Of a DNA stretch of 64,000 nt, positions 47,161 to 57,835 are shown piece after piece. Position numbers and translations under genes: made by a program. This DNA comes from Pseudonocardia sp. MH-G8 (GTDB lineage Bacteria > Actinomycetota > Actinomycetes > Mycobacteriales > Pseudonocardiaceae): assembly GCF_002262885.1 (NCBI RefSeq), contig NZ_NKYF01000040.1, positions 1 to 64,000 of the forward strand, read 5' to 3'. Below the pieces are notes generated by a model, which was not told the DNA's origin, searched no databases, and saw nothing but the letters and a program-made list of their open reading frames with translations. Numbering within the stretch: position 1 is the stretch's first letter; each line of letters opens with the position of its first letter.

Positions 47161-47973
47161 GTGGACACACCCTTCCCGCCTCGGCCGGTGGTCGGGATCC
47201 TGCACCCGGGCGCGATGGGCGCAGCCCTCGGCTCGGCGCTCAAGGCCAGAGCGGGGGCGGTGATCTGGGCCGATGCCGGCCGCAGCCACGCCACCGCCAA
47301 GCGCGCCGAGCTCGCCGACCTCATCGCCGTGCCCGACGTCGGCGAGCTGGCGCGCCGCGCGCACGTGATCGTCTCGATCTGCCCGCCGGACGCGGCCGCG
47401 GCCGTCGCGCAGGAGGTGGCGGCCGCGGCGGCCGGTCGCCCGGACCCGCCGCTCTACGTCGATGCCAATGCGGTGGCCCCGGCGACGGTGCGGGAGATCG
47501 GCACGCGGCTGGGCGTCGGCCAGGTGGTGGACGCGGCCGTCATCGGCCCGCCCGCCTGGGAGCTCGGTCGCACGGTGCTGTGGCTCTCGGGTGTGGCCGC
47601 GCCGGCCGTCGCCGATCTCTTCGCCGGCACCCCGTTCACGGCGCGGGTGCTCGGGTCCGACCTCGGCGCGGCCAGCGCCCTGAAGGCGTGTTACGCCCTG
47701 CAGACCAAGGCCTTGCCGACCGTCTGGGCGGTGCTCGCGTCGGCCGCCGACGCCTACGGCGTGCAGGACGCGCTGCGCGAGCAGCTGGCCGGTGACGGGG
47801 TGGACCTGGGCGCCCACCTCGACGCGCTGCAGGCACGCGCCGGCGCGAAGGCGTGGCGCTGGGCGGGGGAGATGGACGAGGCCGCGGCGGCGCTGGCGGC
47901 CGTCGACGTGCCGGACGGGTTCTCCCGCGCCGCCGCGCAGGTGTACCGCCGGATGGCCGAGCGCCGGGACTGA
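47161..47973 (+). CDS. DUF1932-type NAD(P)-dependent dehydrogenase
   Basis: 270 residues. N-terminal Rossmann fold (VGILHPGAMGAALG), SICPPDAA and YVDANAVAP, which match the beta-hydroxyacid dehydrogenase/6-phosphogluconate-dehydrogenase-like group; the C-terminal part is the DUF1932 helical domain (GAASALKACYALQTKAL). Probably reduces or oxidises a beta-hydroxy acid; the K of the active site is K184-like in the ALKACYA helix. The substrate is unknown. GTG start. Confidence 0.82.
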   Translation: MDTPFPPRPVVGILHPGAMGAALGSALKARAGAVIWADAGRSHATAKRAELADLIAVPDVGELARRAHVIVSICPPDAAAAVAQEVAAAAAGRPDPPLYVDANAVAPATVREIGTRLGVGQVVDAAVIGPPAWELGRTVLWLSGVAAPAVADLFAGTPFTARVLGSDLGAASALKACYALQTKALPTVWAVLASAADAYGVQDALREQLAGDGVDLGAHLDALQARAGAKAWRWAGEMDEAAAALAAVDVPDGFSRAAAQVYRRMAERRD

Positions 47974-47989
47974 GCCGGTCCGGAGCGCG

Positions 47990-48029
47990 GACCGCCGCCG
48001 CACCGAGGGGGAGGGAGGCGGCGGCGGTC
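47990..48029. terminator. Bidirectional hairpin between convergent genes
   Basis: A 12-bp perfect stem, GACCGCCGCCGC (47990-48001) and GCGGCGGCGGTC (48018-48029), with a 16-base loop lies between the dehydrogenase and the small exported-protein gene. A strong candidate for a shared terminator. Confidence 0.6.
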
Positions 48030-48065
48030 TGCACGGGGCCTGCGGCCCCGGGTCGAGGGCGGTCG

Positions 48066-48248
48066 TCAGTCGTCGCCGGAGTCCCCGCCGGAGTCCCCGC
48101 TGCCGTGGCTGCTGGACCAGCCGCGGTTGCCGGGAGAGCTGTTCGAATCCGATTCGGAGCCGGCTGCCGCCGCCGGCGCGAGCACCGCCAGCACCGTGCC
48201 CACCACCGCGCTGACCAGCACTGTTGCCACCAAAGGCTTGCGTCGCAT
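48066..48248 (-). CDS. Small secreted Ser/Gly/Asp-rich protein
   Basis: 60 residues starting MRRKPLVATVLVSAVVG. A clear signal peptide ends near APAAAAG, leaving a mature chain of about 34 residues with SNSSPGNRGWSSSHGSGDSGGDSGDD, which is disordered and acidic. No domain. Such tiny exported proteins are common in actinomycetes and uncharacterised. The 185-base region between this gene and the next was inspected and holds no clear ORF or signal. Confidence 0.5.
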   Translation of the reverse strand: MRRKPLVATVLVSAVVGTVLAVLAPAAAAGSESDSNSSPGNRGWSSSHGSGDSGGDSGDD

Positions 48249-48433
48249 GCGCCCAGCTTGGCGCGTCGGGCCCGGTCCGTCGCGGCGCTGGCACACATCG
48301 CACTCGAAGGTGTCCCTCCAGACGCGCGATCGAGCGATGTGACTGCGGAGCGTGTCCGCGGCAGTCGTCCGGAACGGGGACCTGTCCGCCGGTCGGGGCT
48401 GGTCGCGAGGGGTGTCGTCGTCGGCGGTGGCGC

Positions 48434-49645
48434 TCAGGTGGCGAGGGCGACGACCGTGTTGTCGGCCGCCTCGAGCCGGTGCGGGCCGGGCCGGCCCGGG
48501 AAGGCCCGACGGTCGCCGAGGACCACGCGGCGCCCGCCGTCGGGGTCGACGAGGTAGGTGCCGTCACCGTCGACGGCGAGCAGCTCGTCCCCGACCCGCA
48601 GCAGCACCGGGGCGTCCCGCCCGGCACTGATCGCGATCCGGCCCGCCGGGAGCGCGGCGAGGACCCCGGCGGGGGTGTCCGTGCCGCCGTCCGCCTGCAC
48701 CCAGGTGGTCGGAGCGCCGAGCGGCCGCCCGTGCACGGGGGTGTGGTAGTCGCTGCCGCCGAGCGGGAGCACGCTCGCGTCCCAGGCGAGCCACCAGGCG
48801 AGCGGGCCGCCCCAGCGGCGGTCCAGCCACGTCCAGTGCCACAGCTCGGCGAACCGGGGGCGGCGGCGCATCGGCAGCCGCCACGCGCAGTCGGCCGCGA
48901 GCGGGTGGTTGATCGAGAGCAGCCCGCCGCGGCGTTCGGTCTCGGTGAGCCAGTCGTCGGCGGGGCGGCGGAAGTCGATCCAGCCGATGTCGCCGAACGC
49001 GTTGGCGTGGCCGGTGTCGCGGGTGACCTCCTGGCCGGGCAGCAGCAGCACCCCGGCGCGCAGTCCCGCGTCGGGCAGCTCGCGGTGGTGACTGACGGTG
49101 TTGTGGTCGGTGACCGCGAGGAAGTCGAGCCCGCCCGTGGCGGCGAGCGCGGCGAGCTCGTCGACGGTCAGCGCGCCGTCGGAGTGCACGGTGTGGCTGT
49201 GCAGGTCGCCCGCGAGCCAGACCATCCCGGGTTCGGCGGGCAGGGCACGCCGCGGGCGGCGCTGCGGCACCGGTGGAGGGGCGAGCGACGGGGGATCCGG
49301 CGCCGGGACGGCCTCCACCCGCACCTCGAACGGCGCCCCGTCGCGCGGGACGCGGTGCAGCCCCAGGCACACGTGCCAGACGCCGGGCTCCACCGGGCCG
49401 GGCAGGTAGCCGGGAGTGGCCAACCCCGCCCCGATCGTGAACCGCTCGCGCGCCCCACCGGACCAGCCGCGGAAGCCGGACGGGCCGAAGCAGCCCAGGT
49501 CGAGGACGGCAGAGCTGCGGTCGTGGTCCAGCTCCACGGAGATCGCCGCGGTGCCGGGAGGCACCTCGACCGGCAGCAGCCGGTAGAACTCCTCGGCGCG
49601 GTCCTCGAGGGTCCAGCGGCCGCGGTGGACGGCGAGCGGTGCCAC
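48434..49645 (-). CDS. CehA/McbA-family PHP metallohydrolase
   Basis: 403 residues. An N-terminal beta-rich domain (residues 1-130, VSVELDHDRSSAVLDLGCFGPSGF-like) precedes a PHP domain with the metal motifs DLHSHTVHSDG, AVTDHNT, PGQEVT and NHPL, and GGSDYHTP. PHP enzymes cleave phosphoesters; CehA/McbA members were found with carbaryl breakdown genes. It lies 3 bases after the ABC ATPase gene, so the transported molecule is probably its substrate. Confidence 0.82.
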   Translation of the reverse strand: MAPLAVHRGRWTLEDRAEEFYRLLPVEVPPGTAAISVELDHDRSSAVLDLGCFGPSGFRGWSGGARERFTIGAGLATPGYLPGPVEPGVWHVCLGLHRVPRDGAPFEVRVEAVPAPDPPSLAPPPVPQRRPRRALPAEPGMVWLAGDLHSHTVHSDGALTVDELAALAATGGLDFLAVTDHNTVSHHRELPDAGLRAGVLLLPGQEVTRDTGHANAFGDIGWIDFRRPADDWLTETERRGGLLSINHPLAADCAWRLPMRRRPRFAELWHWTWLDRRWGGPLAWWLAWDASVLPLGGSDYHTPVHGRPLGAPTTWVQADGGTDTPAGVLAALPAGRIAISAGRDAPVLLRVGDELLAVDGDGTYLVDPDGGRRVVLGDRRAFPGRPGPHRLEAADNTVVALAT

Positions 49646-49648
49646 GGC

Positions 49649-50769
<1,121 letters not shown>

Positions 50770-50770
<1 letters not shown>

Positions 50771-51591
50771 CAGCGCTTGATCCCTCCGTGGAAGCGGAAC
50801 CCGTAGCGCCGGTTGACGAACACGTACATGGCGACGACCGGGATCGAGTAGAGCAGTGAGAACGCCGAGATCAGGCCCAGGTTCGCCTGCCCACCCTCGG
50901 TGTAGAAGGTGTAGAGCACGACGGCGGCGGGCGCCTTCTCCGGGCTGCGCAGCAGGATGAACGGGGTGAGGAAGTTGCCCCAGACGTTCACGATCGCCCA
51001 CACCGCGATGGTCGCGATCCCCGGGCGCACCGTGGGCAGCACGACATCGCGCAGGATCTGCAGCGGCCCGGCCCCGAACACCCGCGCCGACTCCTCGTAG
51101 GAGCGCGGGGTGGCGTCCATGAAGTCCTTGAGGATGAAGATGGCGGCGGGCAGCAGTCCGCCGGAGAGCACCAGCACCACGCCGAGCTGCGAGTCGATCA
51201 GGTTCAGCTCGAACATCAGCAGGAAGATCGGCACCATCGCCGCGGTGCCCGTGACGATCGAGGACAGCAGCAGCAGGACGTAGAGCAGCGCGTCGCGGCC
51301 CGGGATCGACACCCGCGACAGCGCGTACGCGGCCAGCGCCCCGAGCACGGTCACCAGCACCGCGCTGCCCACCGACAGGAGGATCGAGTTGCCCAGCGAT
51401 GTGAGCGCGTAGGGGTTCTCGAGCAGGCCGGTGAAGTTCTGCCACGTCCAGTCCGGCAGCGATGTCGTCAGCGTCGGGGCGGTGTCGAACGGCGCCGACA
51501 GCAGCCACAGCACCGGGATCGCCATGAACGCGGTGATCAGGGCGATCACCACGTAGAAGGCGACCCTTCCGGCCCACTCCCGCCCCGTCAC
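50770..51591 (-). CDS. Carbohydrate ABC transporter permease (MalG type)
   Basis: 273 residues, six membrane helices. The permease EAA loop is near SYEESARVFGAGPLQILRDVVLPTVRPGI. The GTG start overlaps the stop of the other permease (GTGA). Forms the membrane channel with the MalF-type partner. Confidence 0.92.
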
Positions 51592-52508
51592 GGCCGGCGC
51601 TCCCGCAGCAACCGGAGGTAGACCACGGCGATCACCAGGTTGATCAGCAGCATCAGCAGCGAGATGGCGCTGCCGAAGCCGAGCTGCCCGTCGAAGATCG
51701 CCACCTGGTAGACGAACACCGGCAGGATCTCCGAGCGCCCGTCCGGCCCGCCCGCGGTGATCAGGTACGGGGCGAAGTCGTTGAACGTCCAGAGGCTGAT
51801 CAGCAGCAGGTTGGTGAGCACGTGCCCGCGGATGTGCGGGAACACGACGTCGCGCAGTTGCTGCATGCCGGACGCACCGACCATCCGCGCGGTCTCCAGC
51901 TGCGAGGGCGGCACGGCGTTCAGCGCCGCGCCGAAGAGCAGCATCGAGAACGCGGTGCCCCGCCACGTGTTGAACACGATGATCGACAACATCGGGTACT
52001 GCAGCAGCCACCCGACGCCCGGCGTGCCGAGCAGCGTGTTGAGCGAGCCCGTGTCGCGGTCCAGCAGCGCGATCCACAGGAACGCCACCACCGAGCTGGG
52101 CAGGATCCAGGCCAGCATCACCAGCGACTCGACGACGGTGCGGACCACCCGCGGGGAGGTGCGCAGCATCCAGGCCAGCGCGAAACCGAACACGCACTGC
52201 CCGATCACCGCCGAGCCGAGCACGTAGAGCAGCGTCAGCCACAGCGAGTTCAGGAAGTCCGGGTCCGACAGCGCGCGGGTGTAGTTGTCCAGCCCGACGA
52301 CCTCCGGGCGGGCCGCGGCCAGCCCGGTGAGCCGGTAGTTCGTGAGCCCGAGGTAGAGCGTCCAGAGCGCCGGGTAGACCAGGAAGACCGCCACGAGCGC
52401 CAGCGCCGGCACGACGAACGCCGTGGCCCGGGTCCTGCCCAGGCCGGCCGCATCCGTGGCAGCGGGGCCGCGGCGCGCCTCAGCCGGTGGTGATGTCGTC
52501 AGCGCCAC
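51588..52508 (-). CDS. Carbohydrate ABC transporter permease (MalF type)
   Basis: 306 residues from a GTG that lies inside the end of the binding-protein gene; an in-frame ATG at 52517 is also possible. Six membrane helices and the EAA loop QLETARMVGASGMQQLRDVVFPHI. The overlap of about 29 bases with the upstream gene implies coupled translation. Confidence 0.9.
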   Translation of the reverse strand: MALTTSPPAEARRGPAATDAAGLGRTRATAFVVPALALVAVFLVYPALWTLYLGLTNYRLTGLAAARPEVVGLDNYTRALSDPDFLNSLWLTLLYVLGSAVIGQCVFGFALAWMLRTSPRVVRTVVESLVMLAWILPSSVVAFLWIALLDRDTGSLNTLLGTPGVGWLLQYPMLSIIVFNTWRGTAFSMLLFGAALNAVPPSQLETARMVGASGMQQLRDVVFPHIRGHVLTNLLLISLWTFNDFAPYLITAGGPDGRSEILPVFVYQVAIFDGQLGFGSAISLLMLLINLVIAVVYLRLLRERRP

Positions 52509-53904
52509 CCAGCACACCCTCCAGCGCGGTCCGGTAGTCCTGCGCGGCCTGCTCCGGTGGCGTGCCGGCGACGACGGCGGCCGTGGCCTCCTGCAGCGCC
52601 TTCGAGACCTGCGGGTACACGGCCAGGCCCGGCCGGTAGCCGGTCAGCGGGAGCACCTGCTCGGCCACGAAGCTCAACATCGGGTCGGTCGCGAGCGCCT
52701 CGGCGTTGACGTCCGCCCGCTGGGTGATGCGGGCGGAGTCGCCGAGGCGAGCGCGCACCGCGTCTGCCGAGTTCATGAAGGCGAGCAGCTCCCAGGCCTG
52801 CTGCGGGTACTGCGTGTTCGGGTTGATCGCGTTCATGCTGCCGCCGGACATCGAGACGAAGTCCTGTCCGTTCACCCCGGTGCCCGGTCCCTGGGCGGGG
52901 ATCTTGGCGTAGCCCACGACCTCGTCGCGGTCGGCCATGGGAGCGATGCCGACCTCGGGGTGGACGACCGAGCGCCAGAAGTAGTCGCTCTCGAACAGCA
53001 TGCCGACCCGCCCGGCGGCGAACTCCTGGAAGCTCTTGTCGCGGCCCTGCGCCTCCTGCTGCAGCAGCGGGTCGCCCAACCCGCCGCCGTAGACGGCCCC
53101 GTAGAAGCCCAGCACGTCGCGCACCGCGGCGGTGTCGCCCTGCCAGCCGCCCTCGCCGTGCAGCGCCGCGCCGGCGCCGGCCAGCAGCGGGAGCACACCT
53201 TGCATGGTGGTGGCCTCGCCCATCGCGGTGCCCGCGTTGAGCTGGATCGCGTCCACGTCCGGCAGCTGCGCGAGCGCGCGCCCGGCGTCGAGGATCTCCT
53301 GCCAGCTCGCCGGCTGCCACTCGGTGGGCAGTCCGGCCCGGGCGAAGAGCTCCTTGTTGTAGAAGATCACGCGCCCGTCGGAGCCGTCCGGGATGCCGTA
53401 GCGCTGCCCGTCGAACGTGGCGAGCTGCTCGACCGCGTCCGGGACCTGGGCCCAGCCCTCCCACCCGGCCGCCGCGGGTCCGACCACCTCCTCGAGCGGG
53501 CGCAGGTAGCCGGCCTGGGCGAACTCGCCGACCCAGATGCCGTCCAGGGACACGATGTCGGCGCCGGCGCCGGAGCGCATGTCGAGCGACTGGCGCGTCT
53601 TGTACTGCTCGTCGTCCACGCCCGACGGCACGAACGTCACCGTGGCCTGCACGCCCTGCGCGGCCATCTGCTCGGTGAACCGCGGGATCACGTGGTCCAC
53701 GATCCAGTCGGCGTCGCGCGCGTTCTTGCCGCCCTGCGCGGAGTTGCCGGTGATCGTGAGCGTGACCGTCTCGGCGCCGGCGCCCCGCTGGGGATCCGCC
53801 GGGGCGGTGCCGCCCATCGACCCGCCGTCGGCGCAGCCGGCGAGCGCGATCGCGGTGACCGTGCCGAGCGCCAGGAGCGAGCGACTCGTTCTGCTGGGTG
53901 TCAT
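52480..53904 (-). CDS. Extracellular solute-binding lipoprotein of the ABC importer
   Basis: 474 residues. Signal peptide with lipobox LAGC (C24), then a family-1 sugar-binding-protein fold (ADIVSLDGIWVGEFAQAGYL, YNKELFARAGLP, INPNTQYPQQAWELLAFM). Captures the substrate outside the membrane and delivers it to the permeases. First gene of the importer operon. The ligand is not obvious from the sequence. Confidence 0.9.
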   Translation of the reverse strand: MTPSRTSRSLLALGTVTAIALAGCADGGSMGGTAPADPQRGAGAETVTLTITGNSAQGGKNARDADWIVDHVIPRFTEQMAAQGVQATVTFVPSGVDDEQYKTRQSLDMRSGAGADIVSLDGIWVGEFAQAGYLRPLEEVVGPAAAGWEGWAQVPDAVEQLATFDGQRYGIPDGSDGRVIFYNKELFARAGLPTEWQPASWQEILDAGRALAQLPDVDAIQLNAGTAMGEATTMQGVLPLLAGAGAALHGEGGWQGDTAAVRDVLGFYGAVYGGGLGDPLLQQEAQGRDKSFQEFAAGRVGMLFESDYFWRSVVHPEVGIAPMADRDEVVGYAKIPAQGPGTGVNGQDFVSMSGGSMNAINPNTQYPQQAWELLAFMNSADAVRARLGDSARITQRADVNAEALATDPMLSFVAEQVLPLTGYRPGLAVYPQVSKALQEATAAVVAGTPPEQAAQDYRTALEGVLGGADDITTG

Positions 53905-53986
53905 CGATGCGTCCTCGCTGACGACGGGAACCTACGGGCGGTGATCCTGGAGCAGTCCAGCACGTCTGTCCATCGGCCTGAACGAT

Positions 53987-54727
53987 CTAGCGGCCGGTGA
54001 GCGCCACCTCGAACGAGTAGCGCGAGGCGCGGTACAGGTGATCGCCGTACTCCACGACCACGCCGCGCTCGTCGAACGTGGTGCGTCGCATCGTCAGCAG
54101 CGGTGCGCCGCGGGTCTCGTCGAGCAGCGCGGCCTCCGCGGCGGTGGCCCGCCGGGCGCCGATGCTCTGGTTCGCCGAGGCCGGCGCGACGCCCGCCTCG
54201 CGCAGCACCTCGTAGAGCCCGCGCTGCGCCAGCACGTCCGCGTCGAGCGGGGCGAGGTCGGCGCGCAGGTGGTTGCGCAGGAGGGCGAGGGGCTCACCGC
54301 GGGTCCGGCGCAGGCGTTCCAGGGCCACCACGGGCGTGCCGTCGGCCACCTCGAGCGTCGAGGCCACCACCCCGGACGCCGGTTCGACGCGGTGCGCGAG
54401 GACGGTCGTGGTCGGATCCTGACCGGAGCTCGTCAGGTCGTCGAACAAGCTCGTGAGGTCCACCGGGCGGCGTACCCGGGCCCGCGCGACGTGGGTGCCG
54501 ACGCCGCGCTTGCGGACCAGGAGGCCCTTGTCGACCAGATACTGGATGGCCTGGCGCATCGTGGGGCGCGAGAGCCCCAGCTCCTCGGCGAGCGCGATCT
54601 CGTTGTCCAGCCTCGACCCGGGCGGCAGCTCGCCGGACTCGATCGCCTGCTCGAGCTGGTGGGCCACCTGGAAGTAGAGCGGCACCGGGCTGGCGCGGTC
54701 CACCAGCACCTGTGGACGCTCGGGCAT
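53987..54727 (-). CDS. GntR-family regulator with UTRA domain
   Basis: 246 residues. Winged helix-turn-helix from about 15 to 85 (LDNEIALAEELGLSRPTMRQAIQYLVDKGLL, GVGTHV) and a UTRA domain with LERLRRTRGEPLALLRNHL. HutC/PhnF type; it probably represses the importer operon 80 bases downstream until the ligand is present. AGGAGG lies directly before the GTG/ATG start pair. The imperfect palindrome at 54836 may be its site. Confidence 0.9.
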   Translation of the reverse strand: MPERPQVLVDRASPVPLYFQVAHQLEQAIESGELPPGSRLDNEIALAEELGLSRPTMRQAIQYLVDKGLLVRKRGVGTHVARARVRRPVDLTSLFDDLTSSGQDPTTTVLAHRVEPASGVVASTLEVADGTPVVALERLRRTRGEPLALLRNHLRADLAPLDADVLAQRGLYEVLREAGVAPASANQSIGARRATAAEAALLDETRGAPLLTMRRTTFDERGVVVEYGDHLYRASRYSFEVALTGR

Positions 54728-54810
54728 CACCTCACCTCCTCGCCGGCGAGGCGGACGGTGGCGATAGGGCCGAGCTCGTCGAGGACGAGGTGCACGGTCG
54801 GGGCGGTCAT
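54727..54810 (-). CDS. Possible 27-residue leader ORF or gene remnant upstream of GntR
   Basis: ATG-led ORF encoding a short peptide ending in LGPIATVRLAGEEVR, whose TGA overlaps the regulator's ATG (TGATG). The middle resembles the first strand of an enoyl-CoA hydratase (GPIATVRL). It could be a translated leader that couples expression, a truncated gene, or chance. Confidence 0.25.
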   Translation of the reverse strand: MTAPTVHLVLDELGPIATVRLAGEEVR

Positions 54811-54835
54811 GCGGGCGCGGGCCTCCATCGCTGCC

Positions 54836-54850
54836 GTTGGTCCGGACAAC
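54836..54850. promoter_or_regulatory. Imperfect palindrome in the GntR upstream region
   Basis: GTTGGTCCGGACAAC has a perfect GTCCGGAC core and GTTG/CAAC ends offset by one base. It resembles HutC-type sites in general form and lies 109 bases upstream of the regulator gene, so autoregulation is possible. Confidence 0.3.
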
Positions 54851-54893
54851 CTAACGATCGCCTCGGTCCGGCGACAACGGCCCGCGCGCCCCC

Positions 54894-56183
54894 TCAGCCC
54901 GCCATCGTCCCGGGCAGCCACAGCACGATCTGGGGGACGAACGTGAATAGCAGCACGACCACGAGCATCGCCACGACGAACGGGACCACGCCGCGGAACA
55001 CCTGCTCCGTGGGTTGGCGGGTGGCACGGGCGACGATGAAGACGTTCAGCCCGAGCGGGGGGCTGACCAGACCGATCTCGGCGAGCAGCACCACCATCAC
55101 GCCGAACCACACCGGGTCGTAGCCCAGCTGCTCGACCACCGGGAGCACGATCGGCACGGTGAGAGCGAGGATCGCCATCTGGTCGAGGAACGCGCCGAGC
55201 ACCAGGTAGACCACGGCGATCCCGAGGAACACGACGGCGGCGGGCGCGGGGATCGAGGCCACGGCGCCCACCACGGTCTCGGTCACCCGGGTCAGCGTGA
55301 GGACGTAGCCGAAGACGTGCGCGGCGGCGATGATCAGCAGGATCATGACGCTGGAGCCGAGCGTGTCCAGCAGCGCGGCGCGGATCTCGGGGGCGCCGAG
55401 CCTGCGCCGGACCAGGCCGATCGCGAGCGCTCCGGCGGCGCCGAGCGCGGCGGCCTCCGTCGGGGTGGCGAGGCTGAGGTAGATGCTGCCGGTGACCAGT
55501 GCGAACAGCACGGCGACCGGCGCCACGGCGGTCAGGGTCCGGACCTTCACCGCCAGCGGGTGCCGCTCACCGCGGGGCGCGAGCTCCGGGCGGCGGCGCA
55601 CGAGCAGCAGCGTCGTGACGACGAGCGCGACGGTCACGAGCACCCCGGGGAGGAATCCCGCCACGAGCACCTGCCCGACGCTCTCCTCGGCCAGCACGGC
55701 GTAGAAGACCAGGATGATGCTGGGCGGCACCATCGCCGCGAGCGTGCCGACCACCGCGACCAGGCCGCCGGCCAGCCGCGGGTCGTAGCCGCGGCGGGTC
55801 ATCTCCGGCACCGCGGTCGACGCGAGCGTGGCCGCGGCCGCCGTGCTGGAACCGGAGATGGCGGCGAAGACCGCGCCGGAGAGCGTCGTCGCGACGCCGA
55901 GCCCGGCCGGGACGCGGCCCACCCAGATGCGGGCGGCGTCGAACAGCTCGCCCGCCACCCCGCTGCGCAGCACGAACTGCGCCATCAGGATGAACAGCGG
56001 GATGGGCGTGAGCGAGTAGGCCGACACCGCGGTGTGCGGGGTGGTCTCCAGCACGCCGAGGACCAGCTGCGGTCCGCCCTGCAGCAGCAGGCCGATGACC
56101 CCGGCGATGCCGATCGCGAATCCGACCGGGACCCGGACGAGCAGCAGGACCAGCAACAGGACGATGACGAGGGCGGCGAGCAT
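54894..56183 (-). CDS. dctM: TRAP transporter large permease
   Basis: 429 residues, about twelve membrane helices. LAALVIVLLLVLLLVRVPVGFAIG at the start and the substrate/sodium-site segments SGSSTAAAATLASTAVPEMTRRGYD and MVPPSIILVFYA are typical of DctM. It moves an organic acid with sodium, handed over by DctP. The ATG overlaps the dctQ stop (TGATG). Confidence 0.94.
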   Translation of the reverse strand: MLAALVIVLLLVLLLVRVPVGFAIGIAGVIGLLLQGGPQLVLGVLETTPHTAVSAYSLTPIPLFILMAQFVLRSGVAGELFDAARIWVGRVPAGLGVATTLSGAVFAAISGSSTAAAATLASTAVPEMTRRGYDPRLAGGLVAVVGTLAAMVPPSIILVFYAVLAEESVGQVLVAGFLPGVLVTVALVVTTLLLVRRRPELAPRGERHPLAVKVRTLTAVAPVAVLFALVTGSIYLSLATPTEAAALGAAGALAIGLVRRRLGAPEIRAALLDTLGSSVMILLIIAAAHVFGYVLTLTRVTETVVGAVASIPAPAAVVFLGIAVVYLVLGAFLDQMAILALTVPIVLPVVEQLGYDPVWFGVMVVLLAEIGLVSPPLGLNVFIVARATRQPTEQVFRGVVPFVVAMLVVVLLFTFVPQIVLWLPGTMAG

Positions 56184-56731
56184 CAGATCGCCTCCGCCAC
56201 GACGGACTGCTCGTCGTCGGGATCCTCGGGTGCTTCGGTGGGGCGCACCACGAGCGTGCGCAGCAGCCGCGCCAGCAGTACGACCCCGCCCACCGGCACC
56301 ATGACCGTCGAGGTCCAGACGGGCCAGGACAGCTCGGCCCCGCCGGGCGGCGGGATGTCGCCGCCGGCCCACGCCGCGCCCGTCAGGGCGAGGCCACCCC
56401 AGGTGAGCGCGGCGACGAACAGCGCCGACAGGACCGTCCCCACCGCGGTGCACCCGCGCTGCGCCGCGACCGGCAGCGCCCGGAACAGCACGTCGATCCG
56501 CACGTGGGCGCCCGCGCGGACGGTGTACGGGAGCCCGAGGAAGAAGAAGCCGATCAGGAGGTAGTCGCTGATGAACGCGAGCGACCACGACATCGGCGCA
56601 GCGAGGACGTAGCGCAGCAGCACCTCGAGCACCATGAGCGCGGCCAGCGCGAGCAGCGCGGTGGCGGCGACCGCGGCCAGCGCGTCCTCCACGCGGCGCA
56701 GCACACTGTCGAACCCGTCCCGCGGCGTCAT
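56183..56731 (-). CDS. dctQ: TRAP transporter small permease
   Basis: 182 residues, four membrane helices, with FISDYLLIGFFFLGLPYTVRAGAHVRIDVL typical of DctQ. It binds DctM to form the membrane unit. The ATG overlaps the dctP stop (ATGA). Confidence 0.92.
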   Translation of the reverse strand: MTPRDGFDSVLRRVEDALAAVAATALLALAALMVLEVLLRYVLAAPMSWSLAFISDYLLIGFFFLGLPYTVRAGAHVRIDVLFRALPVAAQRGCTAVGTVLSALFVAALTWGGLALTGAAWAGGDIPPPGGAELSWPVWTSTVMVPVGGVVLLARLLRTLVVRPTEAPEDPDDEQSVVAEAI

Positions 56732-57798
56732 CGGGCGTCCGCCTGCTGGTCGCGCAGGGCGGCGAGCATCGCGTCCAGGACGGCGCGGCCGGGCAGGCCC
56801 AGGCGCTCCATGTCGGCCACCCACCGGTCCCGGACCGGCGCCACGGCGTCGTGCCAGCGGCGCTGCTCGTCAGGGGTGAGGGTGTGGAAGGCCAACCCGC
56901 CCGCGGCGAGCTCGGCCCGGGACGCGGCGTTCTCCTCGTCGATGGCGCGGCACAGGTGCCGCGTCGTGTCCCGGCCGGCCTGCGTCAGCGCGGCCTGCAG
57001 GTCGGCGGGCAGGGCGTCCCACGCCTGCGTACCGATCGAGTAGGTGATCGTGAAGCTGCCCAGCTGCGCGCCCTCCGTGGAGTGCGTGGCGGCCTCGTCG
57101 AGGCGGTAGGGCAGGGCGCTCATCGGGCCCAGCACCGTCCCGTCCACGGTGCCGCGGGAGATCGCCTCGTACATCTCGGTGACCGGCATGGCCACCGGCG
57201 CCGCGCCGAGCTGCGCCACCGCGCGGTCGATCGCCCCGCCCGACGAGCGCAGCTGCATGCCCGCGACGTCCGACGGCTCGGTGACCACCCGGCTGCCCCC
57301 GGTCATCACCTCGTAGCCGGGGATGACTCCGACGAGGAGCGGGTGCAGGCCGTCCGGCGCGAAGTCCGCCTCCTGCAGCACGCCGCCCCCGGTCATCAGC
57401 GACTCGGCGGCCAGCGAGCCCCGGCAGGACGTGGGGCTCATCGCGGGCAGGTCGGCGACCCCGGACAGCGGCAGCTGCGACGCCACGTACCCGGGGGAGA
57501 CCATCGCGACGTCGACGACACCGGAGCGGGCCAGGCTCACGAAGTCCTCGGCGGCACCGAGCTGCTCGGACGGGAAGTACTCGAACCGCACGCGCCCGCC
57601 GGTCAGCTCGCCGACCCGCTCCATGAAGAAGCGGGCGCCGTCGCGCGAGACCGGGTGGGTGGTGGGGAAGGAGTCGGCGAGCACGAGCGTGGTCGTGCCC
57701 GGCGGGCCGCCGCTCGCGCAGCCGGCGGTGAGCGCCAGCAGGATCGCGCCGAGCGCCGCGCCCACTCGGGCGCGTCGGGCGGGGCGGGGACGGGCCAT
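56728..57798 (-). CDS. dctP: TRAP transporter solute-binding lipoprotein
   Basis: 356 residues. Signal peptide with lipobox LTAGC, then a DctP fold (LADSFPTTHPVSRDGARFFMERVGELTGGRV, GVVDVAMVSPGYVA). The conserved region around MQLRSSGGAIDRAVAQLGAAPVAMPVTEMYEAISRGTVDG contains the Arg that salt-bridges the ligand's carboxylate, so the substrate is an organic acid. AGGAGAG precedes the ATG. It follows the CaiB gene by 37 bases. Confidence 0.92.
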   Translation of the reverse strand: MARPRPARRARVGAALGAILLALTAGCASGGPPGTTTLVLADSFPTTHPVSRDGARFFMERVGELTGGRVRFEYFPSEQLGAAEDFVSLARSGVVDVAMVSPGYVASQLPLSGVADLPAMSPTSCRGSLAAESLMTGGGVLQEADFAPDGLHPLLVGVIPGYEVMTGGSRVVTEPSDVAGMQLRSSGGAIDRAVAQLGAAPVAMPVTEMYEAISRGTVDGTVLGPMSALPYRLDEAATHSTEGAQLGSFTITYSIGTQAWDALPADLQAALTQAGRDTTRHLCRAIDEENAASRAELAAGGLAFHTLTPDEQRRWHDAVAPVRDRWVADMERLGLPGRAVLDAMLAALRDQQADAR

Positions 57799-57835
57799 CG
57801 TCGCTCTCCTTCGAACGGACGTCGGGCGTCGGGTG